Assembly (NCBI GenBank): GCA_013329855.1
Contig: DUJI01000205.1
Coordinates: 1-5,917, forward strand
Length of the DNA stretch: 5,917 nucleotides
Source: Thermoplasmata archaeon
GTDB taxonomy: Archaea; Thermoplasmatota; Thermoplasmata; RBG-16-68-12
Reading direction: 5' to 3'
Below, one piece after another: positions 1 to 5,820 of the stretch (positions are counted from its first letter, which is position 1; each line of letters begins with the position of its first letter). Under the pieces are notes generated by a model. It worked only from the letters and a program-made list of their open reading frames with translations, made no database searches and had not been told where the DNA came from. Made by a program: the position numbers and the translations under genes.

Positions 1-618
1 GCCGCCCGAGATGAGGACGTCGACGCCGGACGCGTGCACGTCCGTGGGCAACTGCCCCGTGGCCTGGTACGCGTCGATGAGGGCCAGGGCACCGTGGGCG
101 TGGGCCGCGCGGGCGATGCGCGCGAGGTCCTGGATCGCGCCGCTCGTGAAGAACACATGGGACGTCGCGACGGCCGCGGTGCGGTCGTCCACCGCGGTCT
201 CATACGCCTCGGGCGGCACGGAGATGCCGTCTGCCGAGGGGACGATCACCCGCTGCACGCCGGGCTTCACGGCCCACTGGTACGCGACGGTCGGGAAGTC
301 GAGATCGGAGAAGACGACCTGGGGCCTCGCCGCGTAGTCGAGGGAGCTCGCCACGGAGGAGAGCGCGACGGACACGCTCGGCGCGAGGCCGACCTCTTCC
401 TTGTCCGCGCCGATCACCCGGGCGAAGCGCGCGCGGAGACCGTCCAGCTCGCCCATCCACGTGGAGTACCACGCGGTCGCGCCGTGCTGCTCCCACTCGT
501 CGAGGAACCGGCTCTGCGCCGCGCGGACGCGCCGCGAGAGGGCGCCCAGGGAGCAGGTGTTCAGGTAACGCGTGCTCTGGAAGATCGGGAACTCGTCCCG
601 CCACGCGGTCCAGTCCAT
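1..618 (-). CDS. Class V PLP-dependent aminotransferase-like enzyme (C-terminal part missing)
   Basis: Reading from the ATG at 616-618 leftwards, 206 codons stay open to the window edge, so the C-terminal part is missing. The protein resembles the class V aminotransferase fold (cysteine desulfurase, kynureninase and selenocysteine lyase relatives), which binds pyridoxal phosphate (PLP). Visible landmarks are the N-terminal YLNTCSLG at 18-25, a phosphate-contact-like APSVSVALSS at 79-88, SHVFFTSG at 153-160, and the cofactor-binding segment LIDAYQATGQLPTDV at 180-194, with Asp182 expected to pair with the PLP ring nitrogen. The last visible residues, DVLISGG, lead into the place where the PLP-binding lysine normally sits, just outside the window. 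Without that lysine and the C-terminal domain the substrate cannot be named. A TATA-like patch lies about 27 bases upstream and there is no Shine-Dalgarno sequence, suggesting a leaderless message. Family assignment is confident, exact reaction is not. Confidence 0.88.
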   Translation of the reverse strand, partial: MDWTAWRDEFPIFQSTRYLNTCSLGALSRRVRAAQSRFLDEWEQHGATAWYSTWMGELDGLRARFARVIGADKEEVGLAPSVSVALSSVASSLDYAARPQVVFSDLDFPTVAYQWAVKPGVQRVIVPSADGISVPPEAYETAVDDRTAAVATSHVFFTSGAIQDLARIARAAHAHGALALIDAYQATGQLPTDVHASGVDVLISGG

Positions 619-640
619 GGGTCCCCGAGGCGCACCCGAG

Positions 641-650
641 GAAAAAGGCT
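641..650 (-). promoter_or_regulatory. TATA-like box for the aminotransferase-like gene
   Basis: On the minus strand this reads AGCCTTTTTC, an AT-rich island in GC-rich DNA. Its centre is about 27 bases upstream of the ATG at 618. That is the usual archaeal distance from TATA box to transcription start, so transcription would begin at or next to the start codon. No Shine-Dalgarno motif lies in between, which fits a leaderless mRNA. Inferred from position and composition only. Confidence 0.5.
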
Positions 651-702
651 TGCCGCTTCAGGGGAATCCGCACGAGAACAACGGGACACGACGGAAAGGG
701 GT

Positions 703-729
703 GCGGAGGCGGTGTGGCACCGCCTCCGC
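703..729 (-). terminator. 12-bp perfect hairpin after the surface-protein gene
   Basis: The arms 703-714 (GCGGAGGCGGTG) and 718-729 (CACCGCCTCCGC) pair perfectly around a three-base loop. On the minus strand the hairpin begins 9 bases past the TAA stop (738-740) and is followed by the pyrimidine-rich ACCCCTTTCC. This location suggests a transcript 3'-end or stability element. The following tract is only weakly T-rich, so a classic intrinsic terminator is not certain. A direct repeat GGAAAGG flanks it at 693-699 and 731-737. Confidence 0.55.
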
Positions 730-737
730 TGGAAAGG

Positions 738-2201
738 TTACGGCTGCGGCGGCACGGGTGGCTGGGCCGGCGGCATGGGCGGCTCCTGCTTCCTGCGGCT
801 CCGCACAACGAGCGCGAGGGCCACTAAGACCAGGACCACCAGGATCACGAGGCCCACGACCAGGGCGCCGTAGCCCGCAGGCGGCGGCTGAGGCGTCGGA
901 TTGGAAGGGGGCGTCGAGGCCGGTACGAACTCCAGATCCGTCATGGCGTCCACGGAGACCGTGGGGTCGTGGACGATCGTCCCGCCTCCCACGTAGTTCA
1001 GGCCCACGAGGAGCACGAAGCCGTAGTAGAGACCGCGGGCGTCCGCGTAGGAGAACCTCCAGCCGCCCTCGACCTGGCCGAGGACCGTGCTGTTCGCCCC
1101 GTCCACGGTGTCGTTGGAGGCCCACAGGAAGCGCGCGATGTGCGTCCAGTTGCCGCCGAAGTCCAGGTTCGGGCTCTTGAAGACGTGCGGGCTCGTGTAC
1201 GCGCCCGTGCTGTTGTCCGCCGTCTCGTTGCCCGCGGCGGTCTCGTAGGTCGCCGTGCCGTCGTCGCCTTGGCGGTGGACCAGGAGGTTCCAGCCCGCGA
1301 CGACCGCGGGCGGGACGTAGTTCGCGACGACCGTCCCGACCTCCAGGAGGAGGCGGCGCAGGGCCGGGTTGTTGTCCCGGTTGTCGTAGGTCCAGCCCGA
1401 GATGAACTGGTCCCACTTCAGGTCGTAGTGGATCGTCTTCACGCTCGCGAGGACGAGGTCCTGCATCTGCACGACGTTCGTGATCACGTCATGCCCGAGG
1501 ACGCGGGAGACCGTCACGTTCCACTGGGGCACGCTGACGTTCGTGTCCCGAACCAAGGAGGCGTTCAGGTGGAACGTGTAGTTGACCACGGGAGGCGTGC
1601 CGGGGAGCTTCCTCTTCGTCGTAATGTTGTAGTACGCGAGGTTCGTCGCGTTGAGACTGAAGCTCCACGTGCGGTACGTGGACCCCGTCGTCCGCGTGAC
1701 GGGGCTCGGGACCCAGTTCGTGCTCAGGTTGACGAACTTGTACCCGACGTCCCCCGTGAAGGCATAGTTGGACCAGGAGCCGCTCGTCGCGTTGTACGTC
1801 CGGGTGTAGTTGGCGACCCCGTCGTTCGTGTTGTCACGGTACTCCGTGAGGTTCTGGAGCTGGGCCGCGTAGATCGTGTACACCTTGATCGGCTGGTTGG
1901 TCACCAGCTGTGTGCCGTTGGCCCAGTACGCCTGGCCCACGCCCAGGTAGCGGGCCTTGATCGCGACCACGTAGATGTTGTTCGCGTGGGTCGCGTTGCC
2001 CCAGACCACGCCGAAGGCGGAGTCGTTCCCGAACTGGATGAACCGATAGTCCCCGCCGCCGAAGGCGGACGTGGAACCCGCGCTCTCGATCAGCAGGCCA
2101 CTGAGATTCGTCGTGGCGGCCTGAGCCGGGGGCGCCGTCGCGAGAAACGCGACGGCGCTCACGGTCAGCAGGAGGGCCACGAGCAGGGTGAATGCGCGCA
2201 T
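738..2201 (-). CDS. Secreted, C-terminally membrane-anchored, sequon-rich surface protein of unknown family
   Basis: A 487-residue protein that I cannot place in a known family. Residues 1-28 look like a Sec signal peptide: Arg2, a hydrophobic stretch from about 5 to 21, and an AQA cleavage-like site before Ala29. The ectodomain runs to about residue 425, followed by a Pro-rich linker at 429-441, one transmembrane helix at about 443-466, the stop-transfer RSRRK, and a Pro-rich cytoplasmic tail (PPMPPAQPPVPPQP). I count 19 N-X-S/T sequons between residues 32 and 370, with none between 229 and 324. This predicts a heavily N-glycosylated type I surface protein. There are no cysteines and no recognisable catalytic motif. 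The ATG at 2199-2201 is preceded by GGAG with 8-base spacing, and the signal peptide begins there, so the start is well supported. It probably has its own promoter and ends in a hairpin. An envelope or substrate-binding role is a guess. Confidence 0.85.
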   Translation of the reverse strand: MRAFTLLVALLLTVSAVAFLATAPPAQAATTNLSGLLIESAGSTSAFGGGDYRFIQFGNDSAFGVVWGNATHANNIYVVAIKARYLGVGQAYWANGTQLVTNQPIKVYTIYAAQLQNLTEYRDNTNDGVANYTRTYNATSGSWSNYAFTGDVGYKFVNLSTNWVPSPVTRTTGSTYRTWSFSLNATNLAYYNITTKRKLPGTPPVVNYTFHLNASLVRDTNVSVPQWNVTVSRVLGHDVITNVVQMQDLVLASVKTIHYDLKWDQFISGWTYDNRDNNPALRRLLLEVGTVVANYVPPAVVAGWNLLVHRQGDDGTATYETAAGNETADNSTGAYTSPHVFKSPNLDFGGNWTHIARFLWASNDTVDGANSTVLGQVEGGWRFSYADARGLYYGFVLLVGLNYVGGGTIVHDPTVSVDAMTDLEFVPASTPPSNPTPQPPPAGYGALVVGLVILVVLVLVALALVVRSRRKQEPPMPPAQPPVPPQP

Positions 2202-2209
2202 CCCGCCTA

Positions 2210-2213
2210 CTCC
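2210..2213 (-). promoter_or_regulatory. Shine-Dalgarno GGAG of the surface-protein gene
   Basis: GGAG on the minus strand is separated from the ATG at 2201 by 8 bases. It supports that start and indicates a message with a short leader, unlike the neighbouring aminotransferase and reductase genes, which seem leaderless. Confidence 0.5.
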
Positions 2214-2240
2214 ATGTGAGGTCCGCCGCGGGATTCTCGC

Positions 2241-2250
2241 TACTTGAACC
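2241..2250 (-). promoter_or_regulatory. TATA-like box for the surface-protein gene
   Basis: GGTTCAAGTA on the minus strand, about 40-49 bases upstream of the ATG. Transcription would start near 2218-2220, leaving a leader of about 17-19 bases that contains the GGAG motif. The box lies in the divergent region shared with the aldo/keto reductase promoter. Weak consensus, so tentative. Confidence 0.35.
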
Positions 2251-2314
2251 CTTCGGCGCGATTGTCACTCCCGATTTCGTTCCAAGCGCGCCTCGCGCCG
2301 GGAGGGCGCGCGGC

Positions 2315-2324
2315 AAAAGCCTTA
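2315..2324 (+). promoter_or_regulatory. TATA-like box for the aldo/keto reductase
   Basis: AAAAGCCTTA is centred about 29 bases before the GTG at 2349, in otherwise GC-rich sequence. It resembles, in opposite orientation, the CCTTTTT patch before the aminotransferase-like gene. The spacing places transcription start almost on the GTG, and no Shine-Dalgarno is seen, so a leaderless transcript is likely. Confidence 0.5.
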
Positions 2325-2348
2325 GGGCACGGGCCCCTTCGTCGGGCC

Positions 2349-3308
2349 GTGCGCTACCGGACCCTGGGCAGGACCGGCCTCCGCGTGTCCGAGGTGGGCT
2401 TCGGCGCGTGGGCGATCGGCGGGAACGCCCACGGCAACTCGTACGGTCCCACGGACGACGGAATCTCGCGGGAGGCCGTGCGGAAGGCCGCGGACGTGGG
2501 CTGCAACTTCTTCGACACGGCGGACGTGTACGGCTGGGGGCACAGCGAGGAGATCCTCGGGGAGGCGCTCGAGGGCCGCCGAGACGACGTCTTCCTGGCC
2601 ACCAAGGTGGGCGGTGACTTCTACCACGGCGGCGTGCGCATGAACTTCGACCCCGCGTACATCGCCTTCGCCCTCGAGCGCTCGCTTCGGAGGCTCCGCA
2701 CGGACCGTGTCGACCTGTACCAGCTCCACAACCCGCCCGCGGAACTCATGGCCGATCCGGCCACGTACGAGGCCCTCGAGTCCCTGAAGGCGGAGCACAA
2801 GATCGACCACTACGGCGTCTCCATCCACGAGCCCCTGGAGGGGACGCTCTGCCTGGAGTCGGGAAAGCCCGAGACGCTCCAGATTCCGTTCAGCCTGTTC
2901 CGCCAGGAGTGGATCGACGAGCTCCTCGCGGCGGCGCGGAAGGCGAACGTGGGGATCATCGCGCGGGAACCGCTGGGCAACGGGTTCCTGGCGGGCGGCC
3001 TCCGGTCCGACGCGACGTTCCCGGCGGGGGACATCCGATCCCACTGGCCCCGCCCCATGGTGGCCAACCGCGTGTCCGCGGCCGAGACGCTTTCCTTCCT
3101 GGCCGCGAACGGTCGGACGCGCGCCCAGGCGGCCCTCCGCTTCGTCCTCGCGTTCCCCGAGGTCTCCGTCGCGATTCCCGGCGCGAAGACGCCAAGGCAG
3201 GCTGAGGAGAACCTGGCGGCCTCGGACTCCCTCCCTCTGACCGCGGACGAGGTGGACCGGGCCCGTCGATTGCATGCGCGAGACTTCGGCCTCCAGGGGC
3301 CCTCGTGA
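2349..3308 (+). CDS. Aldo/keto reductase
   Basis: A 319-residue cytoplasmic NAD(P)H-dependent oxidoreductase of the aldo/keto reductase (beta/alpha)8-barrel family, which reduces aldehydes and ketones. The N-terminus YRTLGRTGLRVSEVGFG is the typical opening of the family. The catalytic tetrad is intact: Asp56 in FFDTADVYG, Tyr61, Lys86 in ATKVGG and His127 in LYQLHNPP. The C-terminal cofactor segment IPGAKTPRQAEENLAA is at 276-291. Length matches the family. The frame is open further upstream to an ATG at 2244, but those 35 residues are low-complexity and overlap the probable TATA box, so I chose the GTG at 2349, directly before the conserved N-terminus. The substrate cannot be read from sequence. 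The surface-protein gene is divergent, and the next gene downstream starts 50 bases after the stop with its own TATA-like patch. Confidence 0.95.
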   Translation: MRYRTLGRTGLRVSEVGFGAWAIGGNAHGNSYGPTDDGISREAVRKAADVGCNFFDTADVYGWGHSEEILGEALEGRRDDVFLATKVGGDFYHGGVRMNFDPAYIAFALERSLRRLRTDRVDLYQLHNPPAELMADPATYEALESLKAEHKIDHYGVSIHEPLEGTLCLESGKPETLQIPFSLFRQEWIDELLAAARKANVGIIAREPLGNGFLAGGLRSDATFPAGDIRSHWPRPMVANRVSAAETLSFLAANGRTRAQAALRFVLAFPEVSVAIPGAKTPRQAEENLAASDSLPLTADEVDRARRLHARDFGLQGPS

Positions 3309-3310
3309 AA

Positions 3311-3318
3311 CCTTTTAG
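3311..3318 (+). promoter_or_regulatory. TATA-like box for the methyltransferase-like/TPR gene
   Basis: CCTTTTAG begins just after the reductase stop codon, about 40-47 bases before the ATG at 3358. Transcription would start near 3340, giving a leader of about 18 bases. The gene could also be read through from the reductase, since there is no visible terminator in the 49-base gap. Confidence 0.45.
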
Positions 3319-3338
3319 CCGAACCGCCGACTTGTCGA

Positions 3339-3357
3339 CCCCGGAGCGGCCCCGGAG
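3339..3357 (+). repeat. Duplicated CCCCGGAG in front of the start codon
   Basis: CCCCGGAG occurs at 3339-3346 and again at 3350-3357, separated by CGG. The first GGAG (3343-3346) is 11 bases from the ATG and could serve as a Shine-Dalgarno; the second abuts the ATG and is too close to do so. It may be a small tandem duplication of a ribosome binding site. Confidence 0.4.
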
Positions 3358-4632
3358 ATGCGGTCTCGAGCGGATCTCGTGTCGAGCTTGAGGAGCCTCG
3401 GCCTCCTCCAGGACCCGCGAGTGGAGCGGGCCCTCCGGGACATCGACCAGGAGCGGTTCCTCCCCGAGGAGCTCGCTTCCCTGGCCTACGCGGACATGCC
3501 CCTGCCCGTCCTCGCCGCCCCGGGCTCGACGACGATGCCGTCGGCCCGGTGCCTCGTCTCCGCGGTCGGTCTGCTCGAGCCCGCGCCCGGTCTGCGGATC
3601 CTCTTGGCGGGAGCGCGGGGCGGCTTTCCGGTCGCCCTCCTCGCGTCGATCACCACTCCGGAGAACCTTGTGGTCGCGGAGCGGGACGACGCGCTGCGGA
3701 AGGTCACGGAGGAACGCCTGGGCGCGGCCGGCCTGGACCGAGTCCGCATCGTGGCCGAGCCGCCCTCCGAGGCCTTCGACCGCATCCTGGTCATGGACCA
3801 CCGGCGGACGACCCTCACGGAGCTCGTCCCTCTGCTCGCGGACCCAGGCACGCTGATCTCCCGCGGACGCGGCGTCCACGACCTCACCTTCGTGAAGATG
3901 GTCCGCCAGGGCGGGGAGAACCTCCAGTTGGCCTTCAACGAGGCGCCGTCGCGGGTCGCGGCGGGGGGCCGGGGCTCGGAGCACATGGCCTCCGTGGACT
4001 TCGGGCGCCTGTTCGCGGTGGAGGACCTGCTCACCCACGCCTGGGAGGACCGGATCACGGGCCACTACGACCAGCACTTCCAGGACGTGGCGGACGAGAC
4101 GTTCTCCGGAGGGCCGCTGGACGCCTCCTCCTTCGACGCAGCGGCGGAGCCGCGCAAGTGGGCGGCACGGCGGGCCTTCCAGGTCGCATACATCCTGCAG
4201 AGCGCCGGAGAACTCGAACGGGCCGCGGACGCCTACGAACGCTCCCTGCAGCTTACGCCCACGGCCGAGGCGAGCACGTTCCTCGGTTGGACATACAGCT
4301 TCATGGGTCGCTACGAGGACGCCATCGCATCCTGCCACCGCGCCATCGAGGTGGACCCCGCCTTCGGCAACCCGTACAACGACATCGGCGCGTACCTCAT
4401 CGAACTGGGCCGGCTCGACGAGGCCATCCCATGGCTCGAGAAGGCCGTGGCCTCGTCGCGGTACTGCTGCTACTTCTACGCCCACACGAACCTCGCGCGC
4501 GTCTACCTCCACAAGCGGATGCCCGAGAAGGCGAAGAAGGCCCTGCTCGCCGCGCTCCGGGTGAATCCCGAGTACGCTCCTGCGCGCGAGCTCCTCCGAC
4601 GCTTGGACCACGGGAACGACTACTTCGGATGA
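3358..4632 (+). CDS. Degenerate isoaspartyl-methyltransferase-like domain fused to four TPR repeats
   Basis: A 424-residue soluble protein in two parts. Residues 1 to about 200 follow the layout of protein-L-isoaspartate O-methyltransferase: RADLVSSLRSLGLLQDPRVE, then RFLPEELASLAYADMPLP, a GSTTMPS at 56-62 where active enzymes have G-x-T-I-S-x-P, a motif I region RILLAGARGGFP at 80-91, an acidic residue Glu108 in LVVAERD, and FDRILVMDH at 140-148. The SAM-binding glycine motif (usually EIGTGSGY-like) and the TIS motif are both altered, so the domain may be inactive or bind something else. A linker at about 210-270 is rich in acidic and aromatic residues. Four TPR repeats follow at about 273-302, 303-336, 337-370 and 374-407, including GNPYNDIGAYLIELGRLDEA. 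TPRs mediate protein contacts. The ATG is supported by the family-like N-terminus. The next plus-strand gene is also TPR-like, so the two may act in one process; this is inference. Confidence 0.85.
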   Translation: MRSRADLVSSLRSLGLLQDPRVERALRDIDQERFLPEELASLAYADMPLPVLAAPGSTTMPSARCLVSAVGLLEPAPGLRILLAGARGGFPVALLASITTPENLVVAERDDALRKVTEERLGAAGLDRVRIVAEPPSEAFDRILVMDHRRTTLTELVPLLADPGTLISRGRGVHDLTFVKMVRQGGENLQLAFNEAPSRVAAGGRGSEHMASVDFGRLFAVEDLLTHAWEDRITGHYDQHFQDVADETFSGGPLDASSFDAAAEPRKWAARRAFQVAYILQSAGELERAADAYERSLQLTPTAEASTFLGWTYSFMGRYEDAIASCHRAIEVDPAFGNPYNDIGAYLIELGRLDEAIPWLEKAVASSRYCCYFYAHTNLARVYLHKRMPEKAKKALLAALRVNPEYAPARELLRRLDHGNDYFG

Positions 4633-4636
4633 GCCG

Positions 4637-4653
4637 GCCCCGCGCTCCGGGGC
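4637..4653 (+). other. Small GC hairpin after the TPR-fusion gene
   Basis: GCCCCG (4637-4642) and CGGGGC (4648-4653) can pair with a five-base loop, starting 4 bases after the TGA. There is no T-run behind it, so it is only a possible 3'-end element; such stems arise easily in GC-rich DNA. The rest of the 143-base gap to the next gene holds an inverted repeat and a TATA-like box, listed separately. Confidence 0.25.
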
Positions 4654-4674
4654 GAGAGCCCGCGCCGGTTCCCT

Positions 4675-4687
4675 GCTCGACCCGAGC
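4675..4687. repeat. Inverted repeat GCTCG-ACC-CGAGC
   Basis: Perfect 5-bp arms around a three-base spacer, about 50 bases upstream of the TATA-like box of the TPR/zinc gene. A copy differing by one spacer base lies at 5821-5833, before the zinc-ribbon operon. It could be a regulator binding site shared by both units, or chance in GC-rich DNA. Confidence 0.3.
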
Positions 4688-4737
4688 GGGTTGCGGGAGA
4701 GGCGACACCGCGCGTCCACCTTCGCTCCTCGAGGGCA

Positions 4738-4745
4738 CCCTTAAG
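4738..4745 (+). promoter_or_regulatory. TATA-like box for the TPR/zinc-finger gene
   Basis: ACCCTTAAG-like patch with core CTTAAG, about 31-38 bases upstream of the TTG start. Transcription would begin close to the AGGAG at 4766-4770, so the leader would be very short. Tentative. Confidence 0.35.
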
Positions 4746-4765
4746 TCGCGGGCCCACTTGTCCAC

Positions 4766-4770
4766 AGGAG
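4766..4770 (+). promoter_or_regulatory. Shine-Dalgarno AGGAG deciding a TTG start
   Basis: AGGAG is 5 bases before the TTG at 4776-4778. No ATG or GTG start is close by in this frame. Another in-frame TTG at 4758 lies upstream of this motif, so the motif favours 4776. Confidence 0.6.
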
Positions 4771-4775
4771 ATTCC

Positions 4776-5366
4776 TTGGCGAACGAACTCACCACCGCGG
4801 CGAAGGCGGCTCTGGAGAAGGGTCAGCCGGACGAAGCGCGGGCGCTCGCGGACCGCGCCTACCGCGACCACCCGGACGACCCGGACGCGCGGGAGCTGTA
4901 CACGGCCCTCCACCTCGCGGCCGCGATCCGTCTGTCGGCCCGCGCGCGGGAGGCGCGCCGGGCGGATATCGTCCGACGCAACATCCCCTACGAGACGGAG
5001 TTCGAGGACGCGCCCGAGGTCGTGAAAGCGTTCGACGAAGCGGATGCGGCCCTGGACCAAGTGCTCGCCGCGGACCCGAGGCACGAGAAGGCCCTCACGA
5101 TGAGGGCGTCCCTCCTGTTCCGCCGCGACCGGACCAAGGGACGGGAGCCCGCCCTGGAGATTCTCCGGGCCGTCGTGGCCGCGAACCCGGCCAACCGGCA
5201 GGCCCTCTACGCGATGAAAAAGATCGAGAACCCGTGCAAGCGATGCAGCGACTCGGGCTTCTGCCCGCGGTGCCGGGGGCGCGGCTCGCGGCGCATCCTG
5301 GGCATGGAGTCCAAGTGCGAGACGTGCCACGGGCAGGGCATCTGCCTGGTCTGCGGCGTTCTATGA
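4776..5366 (+). CDS. TPR-like helical protein with C-terminal DnaJ-type double zinc module
   Basis: A 196-residue cytoplasmic protein starting at TTG, chosen for the AGGAG 5 bases upstream. Residues about 3-50 and 84-148 are helical and TPR-like (ALEKGQPDEARALADRAYRDHPDDPDA; then ALDQVLAADPRHEKAL and ALEILRAVVAANPANRQAL). The last 43 residues carry four CxxC pairs: Cys154/157, 163/166, 181/184 and 190/193, with the CxxCxGxG spacing seen at CPRCRGRG and CETCHGQG. This is the pattern of the DnaJ central zinc domain, which holds two zinc ions and binds unfolded protein, but there is no J domain here. A role as a chaperone-like scaffold or adaptor is inferred. It follows another TPR gene on the same strand and meets a zinc-ribbon gene tail to tail, with the two reading frames overlapping by 6 bases. 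I know of no named gene to assign. Confidence 0.85.
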   Translation: MANELTTAAKAALEKGQPDEARALADRAYRDHPDDPDARELYTALHLAAAIRLSARAREARRADIVRRNIPYETEFEDAPEVVKAFDEADAALDQVLAADPRHEKALTMRASLLFRRDRTKGREPALEILRAVVAANPANRQALYAMKKIENPCKRCSDSGFCPRCRGRGSRRILGMESKCETCHGQGICLVCGVL

Positions 5367-5591
5367 CGGTCCGCCCGCGTCCCCCAGGCCGCTCAGCTCC
5401 TGGGCGTTCGGGTCTGCGCCCTCGATCCACTCGACCCGGTCCGCGCGGCCGACCTCACCGCACTCGAGGCACTCCCACCCCAGGGCGTAGTCCTCGAACA
5501 TGACGAGCCCGCGGCTCTCCTTGCGACACTTCGTGCACGGGCCGAGAACATAGCCGCTGATGCGATAGGCCCGGATGACGACCTCCGGCAT
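5361..5591 (-). CDS. Small zinc-ribbon protein (76 aa)
   Basis: A 76-residue protein with one zinc-ribbon: Cys19-Thr-Lys-Cys22 and Cys41-Leu-Glu-Cys44, enough to hold one zinc ion. The N-terminus is short and beta-like (PEVVIRAYRISGYVLGPC); after the ribbon comes an acidic, Gly-rich tail. The family is not recognised and function is unknown; such ribbons usually bind nucleic acid or protein. The ATG at 5589-5591 has a strong GGAGGGG 5 bases upstream (5597-5603). It lies 18 bases behind another zinc-ribbon gene on the same strand and is probably cotranscribed with it. Its TAG stop (5361-5363) is inside the last coding bases of the convergent TPR/zinc gene. Confidence 0.8.
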   Translation of the reverse strand: MPEVVIRAYRISGYVLGPCTKCRKESRGLVMFEDYALGWECLECGEVGRADRVEWIEGADPNAQELSGLGDAGGPS

Positions 5592-5596
5592 CGCGG

Positions 5597-5603
5597 CCCC
5601 TCC
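5597..5603 (-). promoter_or_regulatory. Shine-Dalgarno GGAGGGG of the 76-aa zinc-ribbon gene
   Basis: GGAGGGG on the minus strand lies in the 18-base gap between the two zinc-ribbon genes, 5 bases before the ATG. A strong internal ribosome site with so short a gap fits the second gene of an operon, translated independently. Confidence 0.6.
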
Positions 5604-5609
5604 GCTCCG

Positions 5610-5819
5610 TCACTCCTTTTTGGACTCGGAGGACGAGCCCTTGCCGTCGGGGGAGCTGTACCAGTCGGGGACACCCTGTTCGCCGCCGAGGTCGCAGTTG
5701 GGGCACACGTAGTCCAAGATGGGATAGTTGCCGTGGGCGTGCTGGACGAAGTAGACCTTCTCGGCGCCACACTTGGGGCACTTCTCCGGCTCGCCCCCTA
5801 CGTTCTTGCGGCTGAACAT
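5610..5819 (-). CDS. Small zinc-ribbon protein (69 aa)
   Basis: A 69-residue protein with a zinc-ribbon made of Cys14-Pro-Lys-Cys17 and Cys39-Pro-Asn-Cys42, both typical CPxC knuckles. Between them is VYFVQHAHGNYPILDYV, with two histidines (27, 29) that could add a metal contact but are not needed for it. The C-terminus is Ser- and Lys-rich and probably disordered (SSSESKKE). I do not recognise the family; the look is of a small archaeal nucleic-acid- or protein-binding ribbon. The ATG at 5817-5819 lies about 30 bases downstream of a clear TATA-like box and has no Shine-Dalgarno, so its message would be nearly leaderless. It is the first gene of a likely two-gene operon. Confidence 0.82.
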   Translation of the reverse strand: MFSRKNVGGEPEKCPKCGAEKVYFVQHAHGNYPILDYVCPNCDLGGEQGVPDWYSSPDGKGSSSESKKE

Positions 5820-5820
5820 C

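Noticed and set aside
969..2219. Long open frame on the plus strand opposite the surface protein
   Set aside because: It is rich in Arg, Val and Asp with no domain, as expected for the antisense of a GC-rich gene; the minus-strand gene has a signal peptide, sequons and a membrane anchor.
2244..2348. A longer aldo/keto reductase starting at the ATG at 2244
   Set aside because: The 35 extra residues are not like the family N-terminus and overlap the likely TATA box; the GTG at 2349 sits right before the conserved RYRTLGRTGLRVSEVGFG.
3358..3960. Calling the N-terminal domain an active isoaspartyl methyltransferase (pcm)
   Set aside because: The SAM-binding loop and the TIS active-site motif are changed, so the gene symbol and activity are not justified.
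4637..4653. Intrinsic terminator after the TPR fusion gene
   Set aside because: The hairpin is short and no T-run follows; kept only as a low-confidence structural note.
2956..4719. 587-codon minus-strand frame across the reductase end and the TPR fusion
   Set aside because: It is antisense to two convincing plus-strand genes and has no recognisable motif; open only because of high GC.
3549..4775. Upstream extension of the TPR/zinc protein over the TPR fusion gene
   Set aside because: The Arg/Gly/Pro-rich sequence is out of frame with the TPR fusion and has no domain; an AGGAG supports starting at 4776.
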